A DNA stretch of 64,000 nucleotides from Aromatoleum toluclasticum ATCC 700605 (lineage in GTDB: Bacteria > Pseudomonadota > Gammaproteobacteria > Burkholderiales > Rhodocyclaceae), in NCBI RefSeq assembly GCF_000378245.1, contig NZ_KB899509.1, forward strand, positions 47,463 through 111,462. The letters are read 5' to 3'. The notes under the pieces are model-generated. The model ran no database searches. It was given only the letters and a program-made list of their open reading frames with translations, and was not told the origin of the DNA. The position numbers were made by a program, and so were the translations under genes. Positions 20,219 to 29,881 of this stretch are shown one piece after another; the stretch's first letter is position 1; each line of letters opens with the position of its first letter.

Positions 20219-21643
20219 TCAGTCCCCCGCCCGCAGGGTCACGTAACTGGTTCCCGCTCCACGGTGCACCAGCAGGGTCACCAACTGGCCGTCCCTGACC
20301 TCCGCGACCTGACGCGCAAAACCGTCGACCGTCTTCAGCGCGATCTGCCGTCCGCCGGTCACGATCGCGAGCACGATGTCGCCCACCTGCAGGTCCGAAC
20401 GTGCCGCGGCGCCCAGGACCCGCTCGATGACCAGCCCGTGTTCCACATTGCGCTCGCGCTTCTGCGCCGGACTCGGCAATCCGAGCACCAGACCGAGCTT
20501 GTTCGGTGCCGGTTGCGCACGCTCACTCCGGCGCGAACGCGAACCGCCTTCGTCGGCCCATTCGCCGACCACGATATTGATGTCGCGCAGCGTGCCCGCC
20601 CGGTAAAGTGCCAAGCTGACTTGAGCTCCTGGACGGCTGGTGGACACGATCCGCGGCAGATCGCTGGATTCTTCGACTGTCTTGCCGGCGAAACGCACGA
20701 TCACATCACCCTGTTCGACGCCCGCCTTCGCCGCCGGGCCACCCGGCTCGACAGCGCTCACGAGCGCACCTTCCGCGCGCGGCAGCGCGAAAGTCTCCGC
20801 GAGCGCGCGCGTCACTTCCTGGATTGCAACGCCGATGCGCCCGCGCTGCACGCGGCCGCTGGCCTTTAGCTGGCCCTGGATGTCCATTGCGAGGTTGATC
20901 GGGATCGCGAACGACAGCCCCATGAAGCCACCGGTCTGGCTATAGATCTGCGAATTGATGCCGACGACCTCGCCCTTCAGGTTGAACAGCGGCCCGCCCG
21001 AATTGCCAGGGTTGATCGCGACGTCCGTCTGGATGAAGGGCACGAAGTTCTCGTCCGGCAGACTGCGCCCCTTCGCGCTGACGATGCCGGCCGTCACCGA
21101 ATGGTCGAAGCCGAAGGGCGATCCGATCGCGAGCACCCATTCCCCCACCTGCAGCTTGTCCGGGTCGCCGATCGCCAGACGCGGCAGATCGGTCGCATCG
21201 ATCTTGATCAGCGCCACATCGGACCGCGCGTCTGCCCCCACCACGCGCGCGCGGAACTCGCGCTTGTCGATCAGGCGGACGATGATCTCCTCGGCCCCTT
21301 CGATGACGTGCGCATTGGTCAGGATATAGCCGTCAGAGCTCACGATGAAGCCGGAACCCAGCGACTTGTTGTCGGGATCGATACGCGGATGCTCGGGCTT
21401 GCGCGGGATGAAGCGCCGGAAGAAATCGAACATCGGATCGTCCGGCGCAAGCCCGGGGAATCCCGGCCCGCCCCCCTTCCCGGCCTGAGCAGCGCTGATG
21501 TTCACGACGGCCGCACCATGCCGCTGCACGAGCTGCGTGAAATCGGGCAAGGCAATCAGGCTACCTGCGGCCCACGCGGTAGAGCCTGCGAACACGCAAG
21601 ACAGTGCAAAAACAAGTGCCCGCAGCAGACGTCCGAGGCTCAT
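20219..21643 (-). CDS. mucD: Periplasmic serine protease, DegP/MucD family
   Basis: 474 residues. N-terminal signal peptide (about 1-26, ending AWAAG), trypsin-like domain with the triad His112 (LTNAHVI), Asp142 (SDVALIKI) and Ser215 (NPGNSGGP), then two PDZ domains (about 275-370 and 400-470). It degrades or refolds damaged envelope proteins. It closes the rpoE-rseA-rseB-rseC run, exactly as mucD does in Pseudomonas, so sigma-E control is likely. The ATG at 21641-21643 overlaps the rseC stop by 4 bp and gives a proper signal peptide. The paralogues DegQ and DegS cannot be wholly excluded, but two PDZ domains argue against DegS. Confidence 0.94.
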   Translation of the reverse strand: MSLGRLLRALVFALSCVFAGSTAWAAGSLIALPDFTQLVQRHGAAVVNISAAQAGKGGGPGFPGLAPDDPMFDFFRRFIPRKPEHPRIDPDNKSLGSGFIVSSDGYILTNAHVIEGAEEIIVRLIDKREFRARVVGADARSDVALIKIDATDLPRLAIGDPDKLQVGEWVLAIGSPFGFDHSVTAGIVSAKGRSLPDENFVPFIQTDVAINPGNSGGPLFNLKGEVVGINSQIYSQTGGFMGLSFAIPINLAMDIQGQLKASGRVQRGRIGVAIQEVTRALAETFALPRAEGALVSAVEPGGPAAKAGVEQGDVIVRFAGKTVEESSDLPRIVSTSRPGAQVSLALYRAGTLRDINIVVGEWADEGGSRSRRSERAQPAPNKLGLVLGLPSPAQKRERNVEHGLVIERVLGAAARSDLQVGDIVLAIVTGGRQIALKTVDGFARQVAEVRDGQLVTLLVHRGAGTSYVTLRAGD

Positions 21644-22113
21644 CCGTGCTGCGCCCCCGTCGCGCCACATCCTGCTGCCCCGCGCACCATCTCGATCTCG
21701 AAGCCGCGGCGCACGGACCGGCTGCGGAAGAGCGCGCGATTGATCCCGAACGCGACAGCAAGGCCGACAAGGCCCCCTGCCGCTGCAGTCAGGTCCTGCG
21801 TTGCGGACTCAGCGAGCGCGCTGCCCAGTGCGGCGCCGATCAGCAGCAGACCGACGGACAAGCCGTAGCCCAGCAGCGCGCCCCGCAACGGCGCACCATC
21901 ATGCATCCGCAGGCGCACCAGCTCGCCCGGTCGGACATCGATGGAATTCGGAACCGCAAACACTTCGTCCGGAGCCTTCAACACATACGCGAGGCCCGTC
22001 GAGCGGCACCCACCCGGCTCGTCACAGCGTCCGCAGCCGCCCGCCCGCTCGGTGAGGCGAACCCAGGCGCGACCACCCTCAACCCGTTCGACCACGCACT
22101 GCGCTTCGTTCAT
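21640..22113 (-). CDS. rseC: SoxR-reducing system protein RseC family (MucC)
   Basis: 157 residues. An N-terminal cysteine cluster (GGCGRCDEPGGC, with a fourth Cys near residue 6 region in QCVVERV) precedes two membrane helices (GALLGYGLSVGLLLIGAALG and AAAGGLVGLAVAFGIN). In E. coli RseC works with the Rsx complex that re-reduces SoxR; in Pseudomonas MucC modulates sigma-E signalling. Here it overlaps rseB and degP by 4 bp each, so the stress operon is tightly coupled. Confidence 0.9.
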   Translation of the reverse strand: MNEAQCVVERVEGGRAWVRLTERAGGCGRCDEPGGCRSTGLAYVLKAPDEVFAVPNSIDVRPGELVRLRMHDGAPLRGALLGYGLSVGLLLIGAALGSALAESATQDLTAAAGGLVGLAVAFGINRALFRSRSVRRGFEIEMVRGAAGCGATGAQHG

Positions 22114-23075
22114 CGCGTCACCGGCTCGATCGCGTCCCCCAGGCGCTGCACCGAACGCAAAGGGGCCTCGCCGAGAGCGGTCACGAGATGCGGACCCACG
22201 ACGCGCTTGTAGATGTTGATCGCACCACTCGCGAACGGCCCGAGTTCCACGCGTGCCCCGTCGTTCGGCTCGATGAACACCGAAATCGAAGCGAGTCCGT
22301 CGCTGTACACCATATGCAGCGCCTCGCCCCGATCACGACCAAGTGGCCTGCGCATCACCGAGACGAGGGAGAACCCCGCCAGCGGAGCGTTCAGGACCCA
22401 ACCGCTTTCCTCCTTGCGCACTTCGACGCCATTGGCGTGAACGATCCGCCAATCGCTACTCTTCGTGATGCGCGGGCGGAAGGCATCGCTACCGATCTCG
22501 CCGCCTATCCTGACGTCACTGAAGGTGAATTGCTCGACGATCTCGCCACGATCGTCAACCGTACGCGCCTTGAGCAGGAGCCCGGACTGCAGTTCCGCCC
22601 ACAACTGGTATCCGAAGCGCAGGTCGTCTTTCGGCTCGAGGATGATCTGCTGCGCGTCCAGCCCTGCAACCCGGCCCACATTGCCCTTGCGGATACGATA
22701 ATTTTCGGCAAGACCGCCGAACGCCACAGGCAGTCGCGAAGGAAATGCGCGCCGGGTGCCAGGGCGGTCGACGATGACCGTCTTCTGGTCCGGCAGCACG
22801 CAACGCACTTCGCTGTTGCTGCGGATCACCTCGCGCGGGCTGCCGTCCAGTACTTCGAGGCGTTCATGTTCGCCGTTCGCATCGCTCATGTGCGCGATGC
22901 GCGACGTCTCGAAATTCTTTCCCGACTGATAGATGAAAGTACCGGAATAATTGAGGCGCTGGCCCGCAGTTGCCATTCGCCCGAGCCAGGACAGGGGATC
23001 AGCCGGCGACTCCGCAATGGCCGGTGCCTGCATCAATGCCGCGCAGACCGCCAATACAGCTGAAACCCGCCTCAT
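22110..23075 (-). CDS. rseB: Sigma-E regulatory protein RseB/MucB
   Basis: 321 residues. Periplasmic protein that binds the anti-sigma factor RseA and protects it from cleavage until mislocalised lipoproteins or LPS displace it. A signal peptide (MRRVSAVLAVCAALMQAPAIA) is followed by the MucB/RseB N-terminal domain, recognisable by LNYSGTFIYQSG and ERLEVLDGSPREVIR, and a C-terminal domain. The ATG at 23073-23075 overlaps the rseA stop by 4 bp, which fixes this start; the longer open frame is antisense-like through rseA. Confidence 0.94.
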   Translation of the reverse strand: MRRVSAVLAVCAALMQAPAIAESPADPLSWLGRMATAGQRLNYSGTFIYQSGKNFETSRIAHMSDANGEHERLEVLDGSPREVIRSNSEVRCVLPDQKTVIVDRPGTRRAFPSRLPVAFGGLAENYRIRKGNVGRVAGLDAQQIILEPKDDLRFGYQLWAELQSGLLLKARTVDDRGEIVEQFTFSDVRIGGEIGSDAFRPRITKSSDWRIVHANGVEVRKEESGWVLNAPLAGFSLVSVMRRPLGRDRGEALHMVYSDGLASISVFIEPNDGARVELGPFASGAINIYKRVVGPHLVTALGEAPLRSVQRLGDAIEPVTR

Positions 23076-23626
23076 CGACCACTGTCCTGCCCGACGTCGG
23101 AAACCGTGCGCACATGCTGGATCACGCCTGATATGGGTCCGCCGCCCGACATCGCCTGATGAACGAAGACATATTCGCGGGTCGGATCCACCGCAAACGG
23201 CGTCGGCGCAACGGCGACCGGACGCACCGCGGTGTGCGCCACGACGGCAGCCGACGATCGCGCAACGGCAACGGGGCTCCCCGCCCCATGCCCCTGATCG
23301 CTGTATAGGGTATGGGCAACCCATCCCACCGCGGCCACACCCATCACGGAGGCAGCCAACGGCATCAGGGAACGCCACAGCCGCCCGCCGTCCGCGACCG
23401 CACGCGGGGGAGGCGCAAGCAAGGTGGGCTCTTCGTCGATATTCGCCATGACACGCCCGACAAAACTGGCGTTCCCGCCACCGTCACCGCGAAGCACGTC
23501 GCCGATCAGGCAGTATGCCTCCCAGTCGGTGCGCAACGAGCCGTCGCGCCGCATCGACTCGAAAACCGGATGCGCCGATTGCTCGTCGAGATCACCATCC
23601 AGAAGTGCCGACAATTTGTCCTTCAT
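23072..23626 (-). CDS. rseA: Anti-sigma-E factor RseA/MucA
   Basis: 184 residues. The N-terminal cytoplasmic sigma-binding domain (MKDKLSALLDGDLDEQ, then WEAYCLIGDVLRGD) is typical of RseA/MucA, followed by one membrane helix (about 86-107, LMPLAASVMGVAAVGWVAHTL) and a periplasmic part that would contact RseB. The start is the ATG at 23624-23626, six bases after AGGTGG, rather than the in-frame GTG three codons earlier. Regulated proteolysis by DegS/RseP-type proteases is expected from the family. Confidence 0.93.
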   Translation of the reverse strand: MKDKLSALLDGDLDEQSAHPVFESMRRDGSLRTDWEAYCLIGDVLRGDGGGNASFVGRVMANIDEEPTLLAPPPRAVADGGRLWRSLMPLAASVMGVAAVGWVAHTLYSDQGHGAGSPVAVARSSAAVVAHTAVRPVAVAPTPFAVDPTREYVFVHQAMSGGGPISGVIQHVRTVSDVGQDSGR

Positions 23627-23635
23627 GAGTACCAC

Positions 23636-24235
23636 CTACCAACGTTTATCGGGCGCCGTGTCCAGCAGCGGCCGCAGTCTTTCAGCAATCGCCTCGCGTG
23701 CACGGAAGATTCGCGAGCGCACGGTTCCGATCGGACAGTCCATGATGCTGGCAATTTCCTCGTAGCTGAGCCCCTCAAGTTCCCTGAGCATGATCGCCGT
23801 ACGCAACTCCTCCGGCAGCGCCTCCATCGCCTGATCGACCGTCTCGCCGATCTGCCGCGTCATCATCAGACGTTCCGGCGTGTTGATGTCGCGCAACTGA
23901 TCACCTTCCTCGAAGGTCTCCGCCTCTTCCGAATCGAATCCCGTCGAGGTGGGCGCCCGTCGGCCTTGCGAAACCAGATAGTTCTTAGCGGTATTGATCC
24001 CGATACGGTACAGCCACGTGTAAAAAGCACTATCGCCACGAAACGACCCCAAGGCGCGATACGCCTTGATGAAGGTTTCCTGGGCCACGTCTTCGACCTC
24101 TGCCGAATCGCGGATCAAGCGGGACAGCAGCCTGTGCAGCTTGCGTTGGTACTTAGCCACCAGCAAGCCGAAAGCCTGCTTGTCGCCGCGCTGCACGCGC
24201 TCGACAAGCTGCTGATCTATCTCGCGATCGCTCAT
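23636..24235 (-). CDS. rpoE: RNA polymerase sigma factor RpoE (AlgU)
   Basis: 199-residue ECF sigma factor. Region 2 (AFGLLVAKYQRKLHRLLSRL, then AEVEDVAQETFIKAYRAL and FYTWLYRIGINTAKNYL) and region 4 (LPEELRTAIMLRELEGLSYE, CPIGTVRSRIFRAREA) are complete. It directs envelope-stress genes and is held by RseA, encoded 9 bp downstream. It diverges from nadB over a 207-bp gap. The gene set rpoE-rseA-rseB-rseC-mucD with nadB alongside reproduces the Pseudomonas algU region. Confidence 0.97.
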   Translation of the reverse strand: MSDREIDQQLVERVQRGDKQAFGLLVAKYQRKLHRLLSRLIRDSAEVEDVAQETFIKAYRALGSFRGDSAFYTWLYRIGINTAKNYLVSQGRRAPTSTGFDSEEAETFEEGDQLRDINTPERLMMTRQIGETVDQAMEALPEELRTAIMLRELEGLSYEEIASIMDCPIGTVRSRIFRAREAIAERLRPLLDTAPDKRW

Positions 24236-24418
24236 GGGCGGGTCGTTTCTCTATGTTGGGCAAAATCCGCGCCAGTATAGCGACCCCACCCCGTCTCCGG
24301 CAAAGTCAAAGCTAATCAGAAGACCGGCACGCCTTGAAATAGTTCAGATCCTGATGGGGTTTTCCGGCATCGCAAGCCTGTCGGAGACCGACGTCCCGGG
24401 CGGCTGCAGCGAACGTGA

Positions 24419-24424
24419 TATAGT
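24419..24424 (+). promoter_or_regulatory. Possible -10 box for nadB
   Basis: TATAGT about 19 bp before the first TTG start candidate. No convincing -35 lies at 16-18 bp, so this is weak. The rest of the 207-bp rpoE-nadB gap shows no other clear site to me. Confidence 0.35.
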
Positions 24425-24442
24425 TCATGAATCGGTCGATCC

Positions 24443-26041
24443 TTGGCACATACGATCTTGTCAAAACAATACGACGTACTCATCCTCGGCAGCGGCGCCG
24501 CAGGCCAGTCCATCGCGCTGCGTCTGGCAGACCATCTTCGGGTCGCCCTCGTCACCAAACGCGCGATCTCCGACAGTGCCAGTGCCTGGGCACAGGGCGG
24601 CATTGCCGCAGTCCTCGACACCTCCGACAGCATCGAAGCGCACATCCAGGACACCTACATCGCGGGCGGCGGCCTGTGCGACCCGAAGGCCACGCGCTTC
24701 GTCGTCGAACACGGCAAGACGGCCATCGAATGGCTGATCGGACGCGGCGTTCCCTTCACGCGCGAGGACCAGTCGAGCCTCGGATACCACCTCACGCGCG
24801 AAGGCGGCCATTCGCACCGGCGCATCATCCACGCTGCGGATGCCACCGGCGCAGCGGTGCAGGCCACGCTGACCGAGCAGGTCATCAAGCACCCCAACAT
24901 CGACATCCTCGAAAACCACATCGCAGTCGACCTCATCCGCGGCGACAAGCTCGGCCTGCCCGACCAGGGTTGCGTCGGCGCATATGTGCTGGACATCGCC
25001 AACGACCGCGTCGAGACGATAGGCGCCCGCAACACCGTCATTGCTACGGGAGGAGCGGGCAAGGTCTATCTGTATACGACCAACCCGAGCGTCGCGACCG
25101 GCGACGGGATCGCGATGGCGTGGCGGGCCGGTTGCCGCGTCGCGAACATGGAATTCATCCAGTTCCACCCGACCTGCCTGTATCACCCGCAAGCGAAATC
25201 CTTCCTGATATCGGAAGCCGTGCGCGGCGAAGGTGGTCTGCTGAAACTGCCCGACGGCACACGATTCATGCCGGCGCACGATGCCCGCGCGGAACTGGCT
25301 CCGCGCGACATCGTTGCCCGCGCAATCGACTTCGAGATGAAGCGGCACGGTATCGACTGCGTCTACCTCGATATCAGTCACAAGCCGGCGGAATGGTTGC
25401 GCGAGCATTTTCCCAACATTCACGCACGCTGCCTCGAACTGGGCATCGACATCACCCGTGAGGGGATTCCCGTTGTTCCCGCGGCTCACTACACCTGCGG
25501 GGGCATCGTCACCGATCTTGCCGCGCGCACCGACGTCCCCGGCCTGTACTCCGTCGGCGAATCCTCGTATACGGGCCTTCATGGCGCCAACCGCCTCGCC
25601 AGCAACTCGCTCCTCGAGTGCCTGGTTTTCGGTGAGGCGGCGGCGAACGACATCCTTTCCCAACCGCCCCGCCCCCTGCCCCGGCTCCCGGACTGGGACG
25701 AGAGCCGCGTAACCGACGCCGACGAAGAAGTCGTCATCTCACACAACTGGGCGGAACTGCGGCGCTTCATGTGGGACTACGTCGGTATCGTGCGCACGAC
25801 CAAGCGCCTGCAGCGCGCACAGCACCGCATCCGCCTGCTATCGCGCGAAATCAACGAGTTCTATTCGCACTTTCGCATCAGCAACGACCTGATCGAACTG
25901 CGCAACCTCGTTGTCACTGCCGACCTGATCGTGCGCTGCGCCTTGCGACGCAGGGAAAGCCGCGGCCTTCACAGTTCGCGCGATTACCCGGACACGCTGC
26001 CGGTGGCGCGCCCCACCGTCCTGCGACCGCAACGGCACTGA
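24443..26041 (+). CDS. nadB: L-aspartate oxidase NadB
   Basis: 532 residues. Flavoenzyme that oxidises L-aspartate to iminoaspartate, the first step of de novo NAD synthesis. FAD-binding motif [19 protein letters not shown] at the N-terminus, [11 protein letters not shown], the active-site region [27 protein letters not shown] and [20 protein letters not shown] follow in family order. There is no in-frame ATG near the N-terminus and an in-frame TAG lies at 24422-24424, so translation must begin at a TTG: 24443 or 24458. The second gives [13 protein letters not shown]. Neither has a strong Shine-Dalgarno. Confidence 0.95.
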   Translation: MAHTILSKQYDVLILGSGAAGQSIALRLADHLRVALVTKRAISDSASAWAQGGIAAVLDTSDSIEAHIQDTYIAGGGLCDPKATRFVVEHGKTAIEWLIGRGVPFTREDQSSLGYHLTREGGHSHRRIIHAADATGAAVQATLTEQVIKHPNIDILENHIAVDLIRGDKLGLPDQGCVGAYVLDIANDRVETIGARNTVIATGGAGKVYLYTTNPSVATGDGIAMAWRAGCRVANMEFIQFHPTCLYHPQAKSFLISEAVRGEGGLLKLPDGTRFMPAHDARAELAPRDIVARAIDFEMKRHGIDCVYLDISHKPAEWLREHFPNIHARCLELGIDITREGIPVVPAAHYTCGGIVTDLAARTDVPGLYSVGESSYTGLHGANRLASNSLLECLVFGEAAANDILSQPPRPLPRLPDWDESRVTDADEEVVISHNWAELRRFMWDYVGIVRTTKRLQRAQHRIRLLSREINEFYSHFRISNDLIELRNLVVTADLIVRCALRRRESRGLHSSRDYPDTLPVARPTVLRPQRH

Positions 26042-26083
26042 GGGACGGAATTCGCCACTCGGGGCGGATTCCCATCCGCGGAC

Positions 26084-26569
26084 TCAGTACTGCGCGGGTG
26101 CGTCGCCCTTGGCGTCTTCCGCCCGGGCAGCGCCCACCTTGTGCCTGAGCCAGATCTTCAGGCTCCGCCACTCGTCGTCGCCGACGTTCCCCCTCACGAG
26201 CATCATTGCACCGCGGATCGGCATTCGGGGCGAACGTCGCACCCGCGTACCGCGCCAGTGAATCCACACCGCCCAACCGAAATCGACGCACCCTGGCTCG
26301 GCCACCGCATATACCGTTCGGCGAGCGTGACCATCGGGGTCAACGTGCAGCCCGCCATCGTCCAGCAGCACCAGACGCACGCTTCCCTTCTCTCTTTCGA
26401 CGCGGATCGCCGAGCGCAGCGAGAATGCCAGTCCTGCAACGACGACGATGACGAACGGCAGCGGAAAGGACGAGCGCAGAAATGCAAACGCCGCGATCGC
26501 ATGGATCGCGGCGCTCATCAGGCACATCAGCCTCGACGAACGAAGCCCGATGTCAAGCGGGTAGCGCAC
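26084..26569 (-). CDS. YgfX/CptA-like membrane protein
   Basis: 161 residues with two closely spaced hydrophobic helices near the N-terminus (LMCLMSAAIHAIAAFAFL and LPFVIVVVAGLAFSL) followed by a soluble part with LVLLDDGGLHVDPDG and RMPIRGAMMLVRGNVGDDEW. This layout and its place beside nadB fit the YgfX (CptA) family, which in Pseudomonas also lies next to nadB and rpoE. Called a toxin in E. coli, but its partner gene (sdhE/ygfY) is not adjacent here, so a toxin role is not supported. Assignment rests on layout and synteny. Confidence 0.6.
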   Translation of the reverse strand: MRYPLDIGLRSSRLMCLMSAAIHAIAAFAFLRSSFPLPFVIVVVAGLAFSLRSAIRVEREKGSVRLVLLDDGGLHVDPDGHARRTVYAVAEPGCVDFGWAVWIHWRGTRVRRSPRMPIRGAMMLVRGNVGDDEWRSLKIWLRHKVGAARAEDAKGDAPAQY

Positions 26570-26588
26570 GGGCTACCTCGCCTGCGAC

Positions 26589-27827
26589 TCAGACGCGGCG
26601 GAACGCGACGGTGCCGTTCGTGCCGCCAAAGCCGAACGAGTTCGACAGCGCGGCACGGATCTCCATCGGACGAGCCTTGTTCGCAACGTAGTCGAGATCG
26701 CAACCATCGTCCTGATCGAAGATGTTGATCGTCGGCGGAGCGATCTGGTTATGGATCGCCAGCGCTGTAAACACCGCCTCGACGCCTCCCGCTGCGCCCA
26801 GCAGGTGACCGGTCATCGACTTGGTCGAATTCACCGCAATCGACTTCGCGCGGTCGCCGAAGCAACGCTTGACCGCGGTCGTTTCGGCCAGGTCGCCGAG
26901 CGGCGTCGACGTGCCGTGCGCGTTGATGTAGTCGACTTCGTCCAGCGACATGCCCGCATCGCGCATCGCATTGGTCATGCAGCGTGCAGCGCCGTTGCCG
27001 TCCTCGCACGGAGCGGTCATGTGGTAGGCGTCGGCGCTCATGCCGTAACCAACGACTTCGGCATAGATCTTCGCGCCACGCGCCTTCGCGTGCTCGTACT
27101 CTTCGAGCACCAGCACGCCGGCGCCCTCGCCCAGCACGAAACCGTCGCGGCCCTTGTCCCACGGACGGCTCGCCGTCTGCGGGTCGTCGTTGCGCGTGGA
27201 CAGCGCACGGGCCGAGGCAAAGCCGCCGACGGCCAGCGGCGTCACGGTCGACTCCGCGCCGCCGGCGATCATCACGTCGGCGTCACCGTACTTGATCAGA
27301 CGCGCTGCTTCGCCGATGCAGTGCGTGGCGGTCGTGCAGGCGGTGACCATCGCCAGGCAAGGCCCTTTCAGGCCGAACATGATCGACAGGTTGCCCGCGA
27401 TCATGTTGATGATCGTTCCGGGGATAAAGAACGGGGAAATCTTGCGCGGCCCCGCCTTCAGGTAATCGTCGTGGGTGGCTTCGATCATCGGCAGACCACC
27501 GATGCCCGAGCCCAGATTGACGCCGATGCGCTCGGCATTCTCGGCGGTAACCTGCAGTCCGGCGTCCTTGAACGCCTGGATGCCGGCGGCCATGCCGTAA
27601 TGGATGAAGACATCCATGCGGCGGGCCTCTTTCGGCGAGAGATACGTGCCGATATCGAAACCCTTCACCTCACCGGCGATCTTCACCGGGAAGTTCGTGG
27701 TATCGAAGCGTGTGATCTCGCCGATACCGGAGCGGCCGTTGACAATATTGTCCCAGGCCTCCGGAACGGTATTCCCGACCGGGGAAATGATGCCCAGACC
27801 GGTAATGACGACTCTGCGACGGGTCAA
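26589..27827 (-). CDS. fabF: Beta-ketoacyl-ACP synthase II FabF
   Basis: 412 residues. Elongating condensing enzyme of type II fatty-acid synthesis. The catalytic Cys lies in [15 protein letters not shown], with the two active-site histidines in [11 protein letters not shown] and [13 protein letters not shown]. The glycine-rich end [15 protein letters not shown] is typical. It is the last gene of the plsX-fab operon, 21 bp after acpP. Confidence 0.97.
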   Translation of the reverse strand: MTRRRVVITGLGIISPVGNTVPEAWDNIVNGRSGIGEITRFDTTNFPVKIAGEVKGFDIGTYLSPKEARRMDVFIHYGMAAGIQAFKDAGLQVTAENAERIGVNLGSGIGGLPMIEATHDDYLKAGPRKISPFFIPGTIINMIAGNLSIMFGLKGPCLAMVTACTTATHCIGEAARLIKYGDADVMIAGGAESTVTPLAVGGFASARALSTRNDDPQTASRPWDKGRDGFVLGEGAGVLVLEEYEHAKARGAKIYAEVVGYGMSADAYHMTAPCEDGNGAARCMTNAMRDAGMSLDEVDYINAHGTSTPLGDLAETTAVKRCFGDRAKSIAVNSTKSMTGHLLGAAGGVEAVFTALAIHNQIAPPTINIFDQDDGCDLDYVANKARPMEIRAALSNSFGFGGTNGTVAFRRV

Positions 27828-27848
27828 TGTTCGCTCCGGTAATCAGTC

Positions 27849-28088
27849 TTACTTCTTCAGGTGGGCGTTGACGTAGTCAATCGCCTGCTGAACCGTGGTG
27901 ATCTTCTCAGCTTCCTCGTCCGGGATTTCGCACTCGAACTCTTCCTCGAGGGCCATGACCAGTTCCACGGTATCCAGCGAATCCGCGCCCAGATCGTCGA
28001 CGAACGAGGACTCGATCTTGATTTCCGACTCGTTCACACCAAGTTGTTCGGCGACAATTTTCTTGACGCGCTGCTCGATGTTCTCCAT
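27849..28088 (-). CDS. acpP: Acyl carrier protein AcpP
   Basis: 79 residues, acidic. Phosphopantetheine attachment is at Ser37 in [20 protein letters not shown]. It carries growing acyl chains between FabD, FabH, FabG and FabF, all encoded alongside, and is activated by AcpS (encoded at 13399-13779). A strong SD (GGAAGGAG) precedes the ATG. A 93-bp gap separates it from fabG and holds a possible attenuator hairpin. Confidence 0.98.
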   Translation of the reverse strand: MENIEQRVKKIVAEQLGVNESEIKIESSFVDDLGADSLDTVELVMALEEEFECEIPDEEAEKITTVQQAIDYVNAHLKK

Positions 28089-28125
28089 GAACTAACTCCT
28101 TCCCAGAATGATCCAGATATGTAAG

Positions 28126-28179
28126 AAAAAAAGCCGGCGTATTCTACCAAAAAGGATGAGAACCGCTATCGCCGCCGGC
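28126..28179 (-). terminator. Possible attenuator between fabG and acpP
   Basis: On the minus strand GCCGGCG (28173-28179) can pair with CGCCGGC (28133-28139) around a 33-nt loop, followed by seven T. The loop is long, so efficiency is doubtful; it may tune acpP relative to fabG or act together with an internal acpP promoter (a TAGAAT lies in the loop). Confidence 0.4.
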
Positions 28180-28181
28180 GA

Positions 28182-28931
28182 TTACGACATGTACATGCCG
28201 CCATTCACGTGCAGGGTCGTGCCCGTAACGTAAGCGGCGGCGGGCGACGCCAGGAAGGCCACCGCTCCAGCGATTTCTTCGGGACGGCCGAGCCGGCCGA
28301 GCGCAATGTTGCCCAGCAATGCCTCGCGGGCCGTTTCCGGCAGAGCACGGGTCATGTCCGTGTCGATGAAGCCCGGAGCCACGCAATTGACGGTAATGTT
28401 GCGACTGCCCAGCTCGCGCGCCAGCGCACGGGCCATGCCTGCGACCCCGGCCTTCGCCGCCGCGTAGTTCGCCTGCCCCGGGTTTCCGGCGCTGCCCACC
28501 ACGGAAGTGATGTTGATGATGCGACCGCCCCGTGCCTTCATCATGCCACGCATGACCAAGCGCGACATGCGGAACACCGCCTTCAGGTTGGTATCGATGA
28601 CGGCATCCCACTCATCGTCCTTCATGCGCATCGCGAGGTTGTCACGCGTGATGCCGGCATTGTTCACGAGGATGCCGACGGCGCCGAAGCGCTTCTCGAT
28701 AGCGCTGATGGCCGCTTCGCACGCGGCTGCGTCAGTGACGTTAAGGGCCATCCCGCAACCCTTGACGCCAGCCTCCTGCAGACCATTTTCGATGTCCGCG
28801 GCGCCGGTTTCCGAAGTTGCCGTGCCGATGACGGTCGCGCCCAGCCTGCCCAGTTCGAGGGCCACCGCGCGTCCGATCCCGCGGGACGCACCGGTCACGA
28901 GAGCCACCTGCCCTTCGAGCGAAAAACTCAT
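28182..28931 (-). CDS. fabG: 3-oxoacyl-ACP reductase FabG
   Basis: 249-residue short-chain dehydrogenase. NADPH-binding motif LVTGASRGIGRAVALELGRLG, NNAGITRDN, catalytic Ser-Tyr-Lys in ITSVVGSAGNPGQANYAAAK, and VAPGFIDTDMT. It reduces beta-ketoacyl-ACP in each elongation cycle. The ATG at 28929-28931 has GAGGTG six bases upstream, preferable to the in-frame GTG three codons earlier. It lies 5 bp after fabD. Confidence 0.97.
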   Translation of the reverse strand: MSFSLEGQVALVTGASRGIGRAVALELGRLGATVIGTATSETGAADIENGLQEAGVKGCGMALNVTDAAACEAAISAIEKRFGAVGILVNNAGITRDNLAMRMKDDEWDAVIDTNLKAVFRMSRLVMRGMMKARGGRIINITSVVGSAGNPGQANYAAAKAGVAGMARALARELGSRNITVNCVAPGFIDTDMTRALPETAREALLGNIALGRLGRPEEIAGAVAFLASPAAAYVTGTTLHVNGGMYMS

Positions 28932-28936
28932 TGAAA

Positions 28937-29866
28937 TCACCTCAAGGCCGCAATGGATTGTTCGAGACTCGCTGCATCGTGAATCGAGCCGCCCTGCACC
29001 TCACCCGCGATTCGCTTCGTCATGCCCGCAAGCACCTTGCCCGGCCCGCACTCGAGGACGTGCCCCATGCCGCGGCGCGCCATCTCCTGCACCAGCTCGA
29101 TCCAGCGCACCGGCGAGAAGGCCTGGCGCACGAGAGCATCGCGGATACTGGCAGGATCGTCATACACGGCAACGTCCACGTTGTTGATCACGGCAATATC
29201 GGGTTTGCCGATCGTTACCGTGGCGAGGCGCTCGGCGAGGCGCTCGGCCGCGGGCTTCATCAGCGCGCAGTGGAACGGGGCACTCACCGGCAGGAGCATC
29301 GCACGCTTGGCGCCCCGCGCCTTCGCTGCCTCGATCGCACGCTCGACCGCGCCTTTGGCGCCGGCGATCACGATCTGGCCCGGGGCGTTCAGGTTCGCCG
29401 CCTCGACGACTTCGCCCTGCGCCGCTTCGGCGCATGCTTCGCGTACCACTTCGACTTCCAGACCAAGCAAGGCGGCCATGCCGCCTTCGCCGGCGGGAAC
29501 GGCCTCCTGCATCGCCTGCGCGCGGAAACGCACGAGCGGCACAGCATCGGCGAAGGCCATCGCACCGGCGGCGACGAGCGCGGAGTACTCGCCGAGACTG
29601 TGGCCGGCAACCAGCTGCGGTCGGGGACCACCGGCAGCAAGCCAGGCACGATATGCAGCGACACCAGCCGTGAGCATCAAGGGCTGGGTATTGACGGTCA
29701 GCGCGAGACGCTCGGCCGGCCCCTCATTGACCATCTGCCAGAGATCCTCGCCAAGCGCATCGGATGCCTCGGCAAACGTGTCGCGGATTGCGGCGCAGTC
29801 GCCGTAGCCCGCCATCATCCCGACAGATTGGGACCCCTGTCCCGGAAACACCAGCGCAAAAGCCAT
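28937..29866 (-). CDS. fabD: Malonyl-CoA-ACP transacylase FabD
   Basis: 309 residues. It loads malonyl groups onto ACP. N-terminal FVFPGQGSQ-type motif (ALVFPGQGSQSVGMMAGYG) and the catalytic Ser in VAGHSLGEYSAL are clear; the later His lies in VSAPFHCALM. It lies 15 bp after fabH in the fab operon. Confidence 0.97.
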   Translation of the reverse strand: MAFALVFPGQGSQSVGMMAGYGDCAAIRDTFAEASDALGEDLWQMVNEGPAERLALTVNTQPLMLTAGVAAYRAWLAAGGPRPQLVAGHSLGEYSALVAAGAMAFADAVPLVRFRAQAMQEAVPAGEGGMAALLGLEVEVVREACAEAAQGEVVEAANLNAPGQIVIAGAKGAVERAIEAAKARGAKRAMLLPVSAPFHCALMKPAAERLAERLATVTIGKPDIAVINNVDVAVYDDPASIRDALVRQAFSPVRWIELVQEMARRGMGHVLECGPGKVLAGMTKRIAGEVQGGSIHDAASLEQSIAALR

Positions 29867-29881
29867 TGTTCTTGTCCTGTC

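Noticed and set aside
24304..24350. A sigma-E-type promoter (GAACTA ... TCTGA) and a TTGACT/TATACT pair upstream of rpoE
   Set aside because: The spacers are wrong (about 19 and 24 bp), so neither fits a usable promoter by eye.
26084..26569. A toxin-antitoxin pair based on CptA similarity
   Set aside because: The antitoxin-like partner is not adjacent and the toxin label for this family is weak.
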